Source: Streptomyces sp. CCM_MD2014
GTDB taxonomy: Bacteria > Actinomycetota > Actinomycetes > Streptomycetales > Streptomycetaceae
Length of the DNA stretch: 64,000 bases
Direction: 5' to 3'
NCBI RefSeq assembly: GCF_000772045.1
Contig: NZ_CP009754.1
Coordinates: forward strand, 2,542,001-2,606,000
The translations under genes and the position numbers were made by a program. The notes under the pieces were generated by a model that worked only from the letters and a program-made list of their open reading frames with translations, was not told the DNA's origin and made no database searches. Shown piece by piece: positions 42,675 through 51,365 of the stretch; position 1 is the first letter of the stretch, and each line of letters starts with the position of its first letter.

Positions 42675-44114
42675 TCACGCGTCCAGCGACGTCATCACGT
42701 GCTTGATCCGCGTGTAGTCCTCGAAGCCGTACCCCGACAGGTCCTTGCCGTAGCCGGACTTCTTGAAGCCGCCGTGCGGCATCTCGGCGACCAGCGGGAT
42801 GTGGGTGTTGATCCACACGCAGCCGAAGTCGAGCTTCTTGGACATCCGCATCGCGCGCCCGTGGTCCTTGGTCCACACCGAGGAGGCCAGCGCGTACTCG
42901 ACGCCGTTGGCCCACTCGACGGCCTGGTCCTCGTCGCGGAAGGACTGGACGGTGATGACCGGGCCGAAGACCTCCTGCTGGATGATCTCGTCGTCCTGCT
43001 TGAGGCCGGAGACGACGGTCGGTGCGTAGAAGTAGCCCTTGTCGCCGACCCGGTGACCGCCCGCCTCGACCTTGGCGTGGGCGGGCAGCCGCTCGATGAA
43101 CCCGGAGACCTGCTTGAGCTGGTTGGGGTTGTTGAGCGGGCCGTAGAGCACGTCCTCGTCGTCCGGCTGACCGGTCTTGATCTCGGACGCGGCCTTCGCG
43201 AGCGCACTCACGAACTCGTCGTGGATCGACTCGTGCACGAGCACGCGGGTGGCCGCCGTGCAGTCCTGGCCGGCGTTGAAGTAGCCCGCCTCCGAGATGC
43301 CCTCGACGGCCCCCGGGATGTCGGTGTCCTCGAAGACGACGACCGGGGCCTTGCCGCCCAGCTCCAGGTGGACACGCTTGAGGTCCTTGGAGGCCGACTC
43401 GGCGACCGACATGCCGGCCCGCACGGAGCCGGTGATGGAGGCCATCGCCGGGGTCTCGTGCTCGACCATCAGGCGGCCGGTGTCGCGGTCGCCGCAGACG
43501 ACGTTGAAGACGCCCTTGGGCACGATGGAGCCGATGATGTCGGCCATCAGGGCCGTGGACGCGGGGGTGGTGTCCGAGGGCTTGAGGACGACCGTGTTGC
43601 CCGCGGCGAGCGCCGGGGCGAACTTCCACACGGCCATCATCATCGGGTAGTTCCACGGCGCGACCTGCGCGCAGACGCCGATGGGCTCGCGGCGCACGAA
43701 GGAGGTCAGCCCCTCCATGTACTCGCCGGCGCCGCGCCCTTCGAGCATCCGTGCCGCGCCCGCGAAGAAGCGGATCTGGTCGACCATCGGCGGGATCTCC
43801 TCGGAGCGGGTGAGCCCGATGGGCTTGCCCGTGTTCTCCACCTCGGCCGCGATCAGTTCCTCGGCCCGCTCCTCGAACGCGTCCGCGATCTTCAGCAGGG
43901 CCTTCTGCCGCTCGGCCGGAACCAGGTCCCGCCAGGCCGGGAAGGCCGCCTCGGCGGCCGCCATCGCGGCGTCCACGTCCGCCTCCCGGGAGAGGGGGGC
44001 GGTCGCGTACGCCTCGCCCGTGGCCGGGTTGACCACTTCCGTGGTCCGTCCGTCGGCGGCGTCCCGGAACTCACCGTCGATGTAATTGCGCAGACGACGC
44101 AGCTCGGTGCTCAC
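42675..44114 (-). CDS. Gamma-aminobutyraldehyde dehydrogenase-like ALDH, second copy
   Basis: A 479-aa aldehyde dehydrogenase from GTG 44114, with GGAGGG upstream. Motifs: CAQVAPWNYPMMMAVWK, LKPSDTTPAST, HLELGGKAPVVVFED, catalytic Cys in NAGQDCTAATRVL near residue 284, and EVFGPVITVQSF. The C-terminal PHGGFKKSGYGKDLSGYGFE matches the aminobutyraldehyde group. It is divergent from the Lrp regulator and the aminotransferase, which would make its substrate from putrescine. The gene at 35543-37078 is its paralogue. Confidence 0.87.
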   Translation of the reverse strand: MSTELRRLRNYIDGEFRDAADGRTTEVVNPATGEAYATAPLSREADVDAAMAAAEAAFPAWRDLVPAERQKALLKIADAFEERAEELIAAEVENTGKPIGLTRSEEIPPMVDQIRFFAGAARMLEGRGAGEYMEGLTSFVRREPIGVCAQVAPWNYPMMMAVWKFAPALAAGNTVVLKPSDTTPASTALMADIIGSIVPKGVFNVVCGDRDTGRLMVEHETPAMASITGSVRAGMSVAESASKDLKRVHLELGGKAPVVVFEDTDIPGAVEGISEAGYFNAGQDCTAATRVLVHESIHDEFVSALAKAASEIKTGQPDDEDVLYGPLNNPNQLKQVSGFIERLPAHAKVEAGGHRVGDKGYFYAPTVVSGLKQDDEIIQQEVFGPVITVQSFRDEDQAVEWANGVEYALASSVWTKDHGRAMRMSKKLDFGCVWINTHIPLVAEMPHGGFKKSGYGKDLSGYGFEDYTRIKHVMTSLDA

Positions 44115-44235
44115 TGCCGGCCCTCCAAGTTCGGGTGTCCATTGACTGAGACACCCACCCTAGACGGAGCGCCGACGTTTTCAACACCCCCGCTCCCCCC
44201 GAGGTTGCGATATCCGCAGCTTGAAGCGATCGAAA

Positions 44236-44250
44236 CAACGAATTTCATTG
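44236..44250. promoter_or_regulatory. Lrp/AsnC-type palindrome between ALDH and regulator
   Basis: CAACGAATTTCATTG is palindromic at 12 of 15 positions with an A/T centre, the usual form of an Lrp-family site. It lies 45-59 bp before the regulator start in the ALDH/regulator divergent gap. Confidence 0.5.
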
Positions 44251-44294
44251 ATCCGGGCTTGCGAAACTGTCGATACGTCGTGCACAGTGAAGCC

Positions 44295-44795
44295 GTGGCC
44301 AGTCGAAGCGCAGACCAGAAGGACTCCCGCGAGTCCAGGAACGGCGGTCCCCAGTTGGACGCCGTCTCCCTCGCCATCATCGAGCAGCTCCAGGAGGACG
44401 GCCGCAGGCCGTACGCCGCCATCGGCAAGGCCGTGGGTCTGTCGGAGGCGGCCGTGCGCCAGCGCGTCCAGAAGCTGCTCGACCAGGGCGTGATGCAGAT
44501 CGTCGCCGTCACGGACCCGCTCACGGTGGGCTTCCGGCGCCAGGCGATGGTCGGCGTCAACGTCGAGGGCGACGTGGAGTCGGTGGCCGAGGCGCTGGCG
44601 GCCATGTCCGAGTGCGAGTACGTGGTGATGACCGCGGGCTCCTTCGACCTGATGGTGGAGGTCGTCTGCGAGGACGACGACCACCTCCTGGAGGTCATCA
44701 ACCGACGCATCCGGGCCGTGCCCGGCGTGCGCTCCACCGAGAGCTTCGTCTACCTCAAGCTCAAGAAGCAGACCTATATGTGGGGAACCCGATAA
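44295..44795 (+). CDS. Lrp/AsnC-family transcriptional regulator
   Basis: A 166-aa regulator. The HTH spans about residues 20-65 (LDAVSLAIIEQLQEDGRRPY and SEAAVRQRVQKLLDQGVM). The C-terminal RAM ligand-binding domain has VMTAGSFDLMVEVVCEDDDH. GTG 44295 is preferred; GTG 44280 is in frame and possible. The stop lies 2 bp before the aminotransferase start, so the two are one transcript, and the divergent ALDH is a natural second target. The effector is likely an amino acid or polyamine product; this is inferred. Confidence 0.88.
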   Translation: MASRSADQKDSRESRNGGPQLDAVSLAIIEQLQEDGRRPYAAIGKAVGLSEAAVRQRVQKLLDQGVMQIVAVTDPLTVGFRRQAMVGVNVEGDVESVAEALAAMSECEYVVMTAGSFDLMVEVVCEDDDHLLEVINRRIRAVPGVRSTESFVYLKLKKQTYMWGTR

Positions 44796-44797
44796 TC

Positions 44798-46171
44798 GTG
44801 AGCACCGACAGCCCCAAGGACCTCAGCAAGGCCGCGTACGACCACCTGTGGATGCACTTCACCCGCATGTCGTCGTACGAGAACGCCCCCGTCCCCACCA
44901 TCGTCCGCGGTGAGGGCACCCACATCTACGACGACAAGGGCAAGCGCTACCTCGACGGCCTCGCCGGCCTGTTCGTGGTCCAGGCCGGACACGGCCGCCA
45001 GGAGCTCGCGGAGACCGCCTCGAAGCAGGCGCAGGAGCTCGCCTTCTTCCCGGTGTGGTCCTACGCCCACCCCAAGGCCGTCGAGCTGGCCGAGCGCCTG
45101 GCGAACGAGGCCCCCGGCGACCTCAACAAGGTCTTCTTCACCACCGGCGGCGGCGAGGCGGTCGAGACCGCCTGGAAGCTCGCCAAGCAGTACTTCAAGC
45201 TCACCGGCAAGCCCACCAAGTACAAGGTGATCTCCCGCGCGGTGGCCTACCACGGCACCCCGCAGGGCGCCCTGTCCATCACCGGCCTGCCGGGCCTGAA
45301 GGCCCCCTTCGAGCCGCTGGTCCCCGGCGCGCACAAGGTGCCGAACACCAACATCTACCGCGCGCCGCTCTTCGGCGACGACCCCGAGGCCTTCGGCCGC
45401 TGGGCCGCCGACCAGATCGAGCAGCAGATCCTCTTCGAGGGCCCGGACACCGTCGCCGCGGTCTTCCTGGAGCCCGTGCAGAACGCCGGCGGCTGCTTCC
45501 CGCCCCCGCCGGGCTACTTCCAGCGGGTGCGCGAGATCTGCGACCAGTACGACGTGCTGCTCGTCTCGGACGAGGTCATCTGCGCCTTCGGCCGCCTCGG
45601 CACGACCTTCGCCTGCGACAAGTTCGGCTACGTCCCGGACATGATCACCTGCGCCAAGGGCATGACCTCGGGCTACTCCCCGATCGGCGCCTGCATCATC
45701 TCCGACCGCCTGGCCGAGCCGTTCTACAAGGGCGACAACACCTTCCTGCACGGCTACACCTTCGGCGGCCACCCGGTCTCCGCCGCGGTCGGCATCGCCA
45801 ACCTCGACCTCTTCGAGCGCGAGGGTCTCAACCAGCACGTGCTGGACAACGAGGGCGCCTTCCGCGCCACCCTGGAGAAGCTGCACGACCTGCCGATCGT
45901 CGGCGACGTCCGCGGCAACGGCTTCTTCTACGGCATCGAGCTGGTCAAGGACAAGGCAACCAAGGAGTCCTTCAACGAGGAGGAGACCGAGCGGGTCCTG
46001 TACGGCTTCCTCTCGAAGAAGCTGTTCGAGAACGGGCTGTACTGCCGTGCCGACGACCGCGGCGACCCGGTCATCCAGCTCGCCCCGCCGCTGATCTCCA
46101 ACCAGGAGACCTTCGACGAAATCGAGCAGATCCTGCGCGCCACGCTGACGGAGGCGTGGACGAAGCTCTGA
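44798..46171 (+). CDS. Class III aminotransferase, putrescine/omega-amino type
   Basis: A 457-aa PLP enzyme from GTG 44798. It opens with LWMHFTRMSSYENAPVPTIV, typical of omega-amino acid:pyruvate and putrescine aminotransferases. Further motifs: FFTTGGGEAVETAWKLAKQY for the PLP phosphate, AYHGTPQGALS, VSDEVICAFGRLGTTF and the PLP Lys in CAKGMTSGYSPIGA. Linked to the Lrp regulator and divergent from the ALDH, it most likely converts putrescine (or another omega-amine) to 4-aminobutyraldehyde. The alternatives beta-alanine or taurine cannot be excluded. Confidence 0.87.
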   Translation: MSTDSPKDLSKAAYDHLWMHFTRMSSYENAPVPTIVRGEGTHIYDDKGKRYLDGLAGLFVVQAGHGRQELAETASKQAQELAFFPVWSYAHPKAVELAERLANEAPGDLNKVFFTTGGGEAVETAWKLAKQYFKLTGKPTKYKVISRAVAYHGTPQGALSITGLPGLKAPFEPLVPGAHKVPNTNIYRAPLFGDDPEAFGRWAADQIEQQILFEGPDTVAAVFLEPVQNAGGCFPPPPGYFQRVREICDQYDVLLVSDEVICAFGRLGTTFACDKFGYVPDMITCAKGMTSGYSPIGACIISDRLAEPFYKGDNTFLHGYTFGGHPVSAAVGIANLDLFEREGLNQHVLDNEGAFRATLEKLHDLPIVGDVRGNGFFYGIELVKDKATKESFNEEETERVLYGFLSKKLFENGLYCRADDRGDPVIQLAPPLISNQETFDEIEQILRATLTEAWTKL

Positions 46172-46390
46172 TCCGTCCTCCGATCAGCCTCTGATCATGT
46201 TTTGAGAGGATCATCACCGGCCCCGGTGCCGCCCGTTCGAGTGAGACACGGCGGCCCGGGGCCTCGTGCTGTCCGGCCCCCGCGCGGGGACTGCCTAGCG
46301 TGCCCAGTGACCGATCGGCCCCGTCTTCGTTCCCCCGGAAGGGGGACGACACAGCCGGGGAAATACGGATCAGAACCGAGGTGTACGCCC

Positions 46391-47167
46391 ATGGAGGCCC
46401 CGCCGGACAACGACGTGCTCTGGGCCCGCGCCCTGCACTTCCAGCACCACGACGGCTCCCCCGCGCTGCAAGGCGTGTCGCTCGGCGTGCGCGAGGGCGA
46501 GATCCTCGCCGTGAGCGGCCCGCGCGGCAGCGGCAAGACCACGCTGCTGCGGTGCCTGTCCGGCCTGGTCAAGCCGCAGGACGGCGAGGTCTGGTTCAAC
46601 AGCGTGCCGGTGCACACCATGGGCCCGCTCGGCCGCGAACGGCTGCGCCGCGACCGCTTCGGCTGGATCGACCCCACCCCGGCACTCGTCCCGGAGCTGA
46701 ACGCCTGGGAGAACGCAGCGCTCCCCCTCATGCTGCGCGGCACCGGCCGGCGCCGGGCCAAGACCGCCGCCCTGGACTGGCTGGACCGCCTCGACGTCGG
46801 CGGCAAGGCACGCCGGCGCCCGCACGAACTCCGGCAGGCCGAGCGGCAGCGCGTCTGCATCGCCCGCGCCCTCGCCGTCGCCCCGGCCGTCCTCTTCGCC
46901 GACGAGCCGACGGCCCCGCTGCACCGCGCCGACCGCGCCCAGGTGCTGCGGACGCTCACCACGGCGGCCCGCTCGCACGGCATCACCGTACTGCTCGCCA
47001 CGCACGACGCGCAGACCGCCGCCCTGGCGGACCGCGCGGTGGCACTGCTCGACGGACGGCGGGTGCGGACCGTGCACCTGCCCCCGCTCGCCGAGACCGC
47101 GGTGGCCACTGGTGCCGCCGGGACTCCCGGAACGGAAGGCCGGGCGGCGTGCTCGCTCTCCGCCTGA
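46391..47167 (+). CDS. ABC transporter ATP-binding protein (exporter/MacB type)
   Basis: A 258-aa ATPase with GAGGTG 7 bp upstream of ATG 46391. Walker A is GPRGSGKTT and Walker B VLFADEPTAP. The ABC signature, normally LSGGQ, reads LRQAERQR, a clear deviation. The H-loop LLATHDAQTA is normal. Neighbours and size fit the FtsE/MacB/LolD class that partners a FtsX-like permease. The next gene starts 19 bp inside this one. An in-frame GTG at 46307 with TAGCGT upstream could give a 28-residue longer form. Confidence 0.82.
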   Translation: MEAPPDNDVLWARALHFQHHDGSPALQGVSLGVREGEILAVSGPRGSGKTTLLRCLSGLVKPQDGEVWFNSVPVHTMGPLGRERLRRDRFGWIDPTPALVPELNAWENAALPLMLRGTGRRRAKTAALDWLDRLDVGGKARRRPHELRQAERQRVCIARALAVAPAVLFADEPTAPLHRADRAQVLRTLTTAARSHGITVLLATHDAQTAALADRAVALLDGRRVRTVHLPPLAETAVATGAAGTPGTEGRAACSLSA

Positions 47168-48558
47168 CCCGCACCGCCCACCTCGCCGTCCACCTGCGCC
47201 GCCTGCTGGTCGCGGTGGCCTCGGCGGGCACGGGCTTCCTGCTGCTGTGCGCCCTCGGCTACGCGCTGAGCCACCCGGACACACCCGGCGCCGCCGCCCT
47301 CCGCCTGGCCTGGTGCGCGGCGCCGCTGGCCGCCGCGGTACACCTCGCGGTCGCCGTGGCCCGCACGGACCCCGGGACCCGGCCCCGCGCGGGGCTGTCG
47401 GCGATCGGCCTGGGCCCCGGCCGGCTGATGGCGGTCTCGGCGACGACGACGGCCCTGTCCGCCGTACTGGGTTCGGTGGCGGCCCTGTTCCTCTTCCTCC
47501 ACCTGCGCGGCGACCTGACGGGCGGCCCGCCCTCCGGCCGCGTGGCGGCGGACGCCCTGGCCGTCGGCCAGTCCCTCCCCGCCCCGGCCGTCCTGACCCT
47601 GCTGGTCCTCGTCCCGGTGATCGCCTCGGGCGCGGTGGCCCACACGCTGCGCCCCCGCGACCCCCGGCCCGCCGCGGCCACCGCCCCGCGCGGCTACGGC
47701 CGCTTCGGTGCCTACGGCTGGGGCAAGGCCCGCGAAACCTTCGGCGCCTACGGCCGCTTCGGCTCCCGCACCGCCGTTGCCGCGGGCAGTCGTGCCGCTG
47801 GGGCGGCACGGGCGGGCACAGGCGGCACCCTGCAAACGCGGGCGAGTGACCCCCGGCCCCCGGCGGCGACGGACGGCGCCACACAGACGCTGGACGCCGT
47901 CCCCTCCCACCCGGCGGACGTCACCACGCAGACGCCGGAGACAGACCCCGAGCCCACTCCCCGCCCCCCGAACACCACCGCCCTCCCCTGGGGCGTCGCC
48001 GTACTCGCCGCAGGCCTCACCGTCGAGACCTACACCGGCAACGCCTCCCCCGCCCCCACCCCCGGCACCGCCCCCTCCGCCGGCGTCCTGATCGGCTGGG
48101 CCCTCACCGCACTGGGGCTCGCCCTGGCCGGCCCGGGCCTCACCCACCTGTGCGGCAGGCTGCTGCAGGCCGCCCGCCCCGGCGCGCTGCGTCTGCTGGC
48201 CGGCCGCGTCCTCATGGAGGAGTCCCACCGCATCGGCCGCCCCCTCGGCGTCGTCGCCGCCGTAGCCGCCGCGGCCTACGTGGCCGCCACGGTGTACGAC
48301 GGGGACGGACCGGCCTTCGGCCCGCTCGCCACCCTGGGCGCCCTCCTCGTGGCGGGCTGCACGGTGGCCACCCTCCTCACCGCGGCCGTCGCGGCCAAAC
48401 ACGCCCGCGCCGACACCACGGACGCCCTGCTCCGGCTCGGCGCGCCCCCGTCGACCCTGCGCGGCGCCGCCGCGGTACGCGCCGCCGCGCTGCTCGCCCT
48501 GTTCGGTCCGCTGACGCTGATCGTCGCGGTGCTGGCGGCGCTGCCGTTGGACCACTGA
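47149..48558 (+). CDS. FtsX/MacB-like ABC permease with long central linker
   Basis: A 469-aa membrane protein from GTG 47149 (GGAAGG upstream), overlapping the ATPase. It has about seven to eight hydrophobic segments. A central stretch of roughly 110 residues (about 175-285) is hydrophilic, rich in Pro, Thr and Ala, and carries a doubled unit (RGYGRFGAYGWG and ETFGAYGRFG). The C-terminal half has three helices around LLRLGAPPSTLRGAAAVRAA, an FtsX-family signature. Substrate unknown; peptides, lipids or drugs are exported by relatives. Confidence 0.75.
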   Translation: MLALRLTRTAHLAVHLRRLLVAVASAGTGFLLLCALGYALSHPDTPGAAALRLAWCAAPLAAAVHLAVAVARTDPGTRPRAGLSAIGLGPGRLMAVSATTTALSAVLGSVAALFLFLHLRGDLTGGPPSGRVAADALAVGQSLPAPAVLTLLVLVPVIASGAVAHTLRPRDPRPAAATAPRGYGRFGAYGWGKARETFGAYGRFGSRTAVAAGSRAAGAARAGTGGTLQTRASDPRPPAATDGATQTLDAVPSHPADVTTQTPETDPEPTPRPPNTTALPWGVAVLAAGLTVETYTGNASPAPTPGTAPSAGVLIGWALTALGLALAGPGLTHLCGRLLQAARPGALRLLAGRVLMEESHRIGRPLGVVAAVAAAAYVAATVYDGDGPAFGPLATLGALLVAGCTVATLLTAAVAAKHARADTTDALLRLGAPPSTLRGAAAVRAAALLALFGPLTLIVAVLAALPLDH

Positions 48559-48695
48559 GCAACGACCGATCCGCACCCCGGACGCGAAAATATTCTTGAG
48601 AAAGTCCGCGAACCGGCGATGAGTTCCGGGGCCGCCTCCCGTCTACCTCTTCGAACGGCACGACGACCGCAACGCATGAAACGGGAGAGGCCCCC

Positions 48696-49103
48696 ATGTA
48701 CCAGCAGATGATCTTCGTGAACCTGGCCACCAACGACCTGGACGTCTCCAAGAAGTTCTTCACCGGGCTGGGCTGGGAGCTCAACGCCCAGTTCAGCGAC
48801 GACAGCACCGCCTCCTTCCCGGTGAGCGACACGATCGTCGTGATGGTGCACACGCCGCAGAAGTACCTCCAGTTCACCAAGAAGGACGTCGCGGACTCGA
48901 CGAAGACCAGCGAGGTGCTGATCGCGCTGAGCGCCGAGAGCCGCGAGAAGGTCGACGAACTGGTGGAGAAGGCGGTCGCGGCCGGCGGCTCGGTCACCGG
49001 CGAGACCCAGGACCACGGCTTCATGTACGGCCGGGCCTTCGACGACCCCGACGGCCACACCTTCGAGGTCGTCTGGATGGACCCGGCGGCGGTCCAGGGC
49101 TGA
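48696..49103 (+). CDS. VOC (glyoxalase/bleomycin-resistance fold) protein
   Basis: A 135-aa protein with the paired beta-alpha-beta-beta-beta layout of the vicinal-oxygen-chelate superfamily: MYQQMIFVNLATNDLDVSKK at the start, and a closing FMYGRAFDDPDGHTFEVVWM. AAACGGGAGAGG upstream provides the ribosome site. Members are small metal-dependent lyases, dioxygenases or binding proteins; this subgroup (YaeR/PhnB-like) is mostly uncharacterised. Confidence 0.88.
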   Translation: MYQQMIFVNLATNDLDVSKKFFTGLGWELNAQFSDDSTASFPVSDTIVVMVHTPQKYLQFTKKDVADSTKTSEVLIALSAESREKVDELVEKAVAAGGSVTGETQDHGFMYGRAFDDPDGHTFEVVWMDPAAVQG

Positions 49104-49129
49104 TCAGGACGCACGCCTAGCATGGGCGG

Positions 49130-50314
49130 GTGGATCAGACACCCGATCAGACACCCGCCCGGCGCAGGGCCCGGTCACCGCACGGGTCGGCGTCACTGTC
49201 ACAGTTCCAGTCCCACCACGCTTCGCACGACCGGGAGATCGAGAGCCTCGCCGAGTTCGACCGCGTCGTCTCGGCGTCCGCCTCCCTCGCCCACCACCGC
49301 GTCCAGGCCGTCGACCTGACGGGCCGTACGGACGCACTGCTCGCCGCCGACACCACGGGCGCCGTCTTCCTCGGCTGTCCGATGGACCCCGGCGCGGCCG
49401 CCCGGGTCCGCGCCGCCGGCGCCCTGGTCTTCCCTCCCATACCGGGCCTCCCCTTCGACCCCTACCGGGGACGCGTCTACTCCCCCGACGAGCTGTTCGC
49501 CCGCCTCGACGAGGGCTACGGGGCGACACCGGACGCCCTCGCGTACGACTGGTTCCAGCAGACCAAGGCCGACGGGGACGTCTTCGCCTCCATGCTGCGC
49601 GCGATCCACGACGACGCCGTCTCGGACGCGCTGGACGAACTCGTCGCCGGCGCCCGGGTGGTGGGCGTCATGGGCGGCCACGCCATGGCGCGCGGCACCG
49701 CGGAGTACGCGGGTGCCGCACGTCTGGGCCGCGAACTGGCCCGCGCCGGGCTCACGGTGGCCACGGGCGGCGGTCCCGGCGCGATGGAGGCCGCGAACCT
49801 CGGCGCGTACGCCGCCCCGTTCGGCGACGGCATGCTGGACGAGGCCCTGATGCTGCTCGCCAAGGTCACGTCGTTCGCGCCCTCGGTCACCGACTGGGCG
49901 CGAACCGCGTTCGAGGTGCGCGAACGCTGGCCCGACGGCGGTGCCTCGATCGGCATCCCGACCTGGTTCTACGGCCACGAACCGCCCAACGCCTTCGCCA
50001 CGCACATCGCCAAGTACTTCGCCAACGCCACCCGCGAGGACGGTCTCCTGGCCCGCTCCACGGCGGGCGTGGTGTTCCTGCCGGGTGCGGCCGGCACCTT
50101 GCAGGAGATCTTCGACAACGCGACGCCGAACTACTACGAGTCGCGCGGCGAGCCCACCCCCATGGTGCTCGTGGACCGGGAGCACTGGACCGAGACCCTG
50201 CCGGCCTGGCCACTGCTGCGCTCGCTGGCGAAGGGCCGGGCAATGGAGTCTCGAATCGCACTGGTTGGCCGAATCGACGAGGCTCCGGAGGCGCTGAAAC
50301 GTCTCGGCGGTTAA
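49130..50314 (+). CDS. LOG-family Rossmann nucleotide-binding protein
   Basis: A 394-aa protein. The LOG-type nucleotide site appears as VVGVMGGHAMARG near residue 180, TVATGGGPGAMEAANLGA near 215, and a C-terminal VVFLPGAAGTLQEIFDNATP, a variant of PGGxGTxxE. LOG enzymes release cytokinin-type bases from their ribotides; the large N-terminal extension is typical of the actinomycete group with unproven activity. GTG 49130 lacks a ribosome site, but TAGCAT at 49118-49123 lies 6 bp upstream, suggesting a leaderless mRNA. Confidence 0.82.
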   Translation: MDQTPDQTPARRRARSPHGSASLSQFQSHHASHDREIESLAEFDRVVSASASLAHHRVQAVDLTGRTDALLAADTTGAVFLGCPMDPGAAARVRAAGALVFPPIPGLPFDPYRGRVYSPDELFARLDEGYGATPDALAYDWFQQTKADGDVFASMLRAIHDDAVSDALDELVAGARVVGVMGGHAMARGTAEYAGAARLGRELARAGLTVATGGGPGAMEAANLGAYAAPFGDGMLDEALMLLAKVTSFAPSVTDWARTAFEVRERWPDGGASIGIPTWFYGHEPPNAFATHIAKYFANATREDGLLARSTAGVVFLPGAAGTLQEIFDNATPNYYESRGEPTPMVLVDREHWTETLPAWPLLRSLAKGRAMESRIALVGRIDEAPEALKRLGG

Positions 50315-50352
50315 TAAGACGGCAAAGTCAACAGCCCTCGGCGGCATATGCG

Positions 50353-50380
50353 TTGACACTTCTTACGCCCCGCTTATAGA
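50353..50380 (+). promoter_or_regulatory. Promoter of the LAETG surface-protein gene
   Basis: TTGACA (50353-50358) and TATAGA (50375-50380) are separated by 16 bp, the best housekeeping-type promoter match in the window. Transcription from about 50387 gives an 85-nt leader. Confidence 0.6.
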
Positions 50381-50470
50381 CCAGTGAGGCTCATGGGTGT
50401 GCTGATGCCGCGTCATCGAGCGTCGGCGCCCCCTCCACCCCCCGCATCCGCGCTCCCGTAAAGGACAAAC

Positions 50471-51175
50471 GTGGCAGTCCTGTCCATAATCAGCCGTACG
50501 GCATCCCGCCGCGGCGCCCGCGCCCTCGGCGTCGTCGCCGCCTCCGCGGCCCTGGCGCTCAGCGCCTCCGGCACCGCCCTCGCCTGCGACATCAGCGAGT
50601 TCTCCGCCAAGGCCCAGTGCGACGGCGACAACGGTGTCATCACCGTCACCGACGTGGACCCGACCGGTGTTCCGGCCACCATCACGGTCACGCTCAAGAG
50701 CACCGGCGAGCAGGTCGGCCAGGAGACGGTCAAGGGCTCCAAGGAGGGCACCACCGTCAACTTCGCCGTGGACTGGAAGCCGAACACGGAGTACCGCGTC
50801 CACGTCAAGGCCGACAGGTACGTCGACGACTTCATCAAGCCGGACGTCACCACCCCGTCGACGCCCTGCAAGACCGAGGACACCCCGACGCCGACCCCGT
50901 CGGAGAGCTCCTCGACCCCGTCCGACGAGACGGAGTCCCCGGCGCCCGAGCCGTCCACGTCGGCCCCCGCGCCGTCGCAGCCGGAGAGCAGCGCGCCGGC
51001 GGCCGCACCGAACGACAACGCCCCGTCCCCGGCGGCCGGTGACTCCAACCTCGCCGAGACCGGCGCCAACTCCAACACCGGCATGATCGCCGGTATCGCG
51101 GCGGCCCTGGTCGTCGTGGGTGGCGGTGCCGTCTTCTTCGGCCTGCGCCGTCGCGGAGCGAACAGCAACCGCTGA
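50471..51175 (+). CDS. Sortase-anchored cell-surface protein (LAETG)
   Basis: A 234-aa secreted protein from GTG 50471, preceded by AAGGAC. Signal peptide about 1-38, cleaved before CDISEF. A single Ig-like beta domain (about 40-135) is followed by a Thr/Pro/Ser/Glu-rich stalk (136-195). The C-terminus has LAETG, a hydrophobic helix ([20 protein letters not shown]) and an Arg tail, the complete sortase-E signal. It is thus linked to peptidoglycan and its stalk spans the wall. The ligand is unknown; two Cys in the beta domain may form a disulfide. Confidence 0.88.
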   Translation: MAVLSIISRTASRRGARALGVVAASAALALSASGTALACDISEFSAKAQCDGDNGVITVTDVDPTGVPATITVTLKSTGEQVGQETVKGSKEGTTVNFAVDWKPNTEYRVHVKADRYVDDFIKPDVTTPSTPCKTEDTPTPTPSESSSTPSDETESPAPEPSTSAPAPSQPESSAPAAAPNDNAPSPAAGDSNLAETGANSNTGMIAGIAAALVVVGGGAVFFGLRRRGANSNR

Positions 51176-51198
51176 CGCCCGCACACCGGTTCACACAG

Positions 51199-51231
51199 CG
51201 GTGGCCCGTCCCGGTCCGGGGCGGGCCACCG
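51199..51231. terminator. Bidirectional hairpin between surface protein and thiamine operon
   Basis: CGGTGGCCCG (51199-51208) pairs perfectly with 51222-51231, extended inward by four more pairs (one wobble). It lies between two converging gene sets. Confidence 0.7.
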
Positions 51232-51236
51232 TCGTG

Positions 51237-51365
51237 TCAGCCGAACGTCGCCTTCGCCGACCGGAGTTCGAGCAACTCGCGGTCACCGAGCACCTCGAGC
51301 CCCGGCGCGTCCAGCGGCAGGCGGCCGTGGAAGGCCGGCAGGACGTCCGTGAGCGGGCCGATCAC
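51237..51365 (-). CDS. Small 42-aa ORF at the end of the thiamine operon
   Basis: GTG 51365 overlaps the ATPase stop as GTGA, the same coupling used elsewhere in this operon. All but two of its 43 codons end in G or C, so it looks translated. The product starts MIGPLTDVLPAFHGRLPL and ends KATFG, with no domain I recognise. It may be a real small protein or the remnant of a longer gene cut by the terminator hairpin just downstream. Confidence 0.45.
   Translation of the reverse strand: MIGPLTDVLPAFHGRLPLDAPGLEVLGDRELLELRSAKATFG

Noticed and set aside
46188..46209. CCTCT/AGAGG hairpin after the aminotransferase
   Set aside because: Only 5 bp of stem around a 12-nt loop, too weak to call a terminator.
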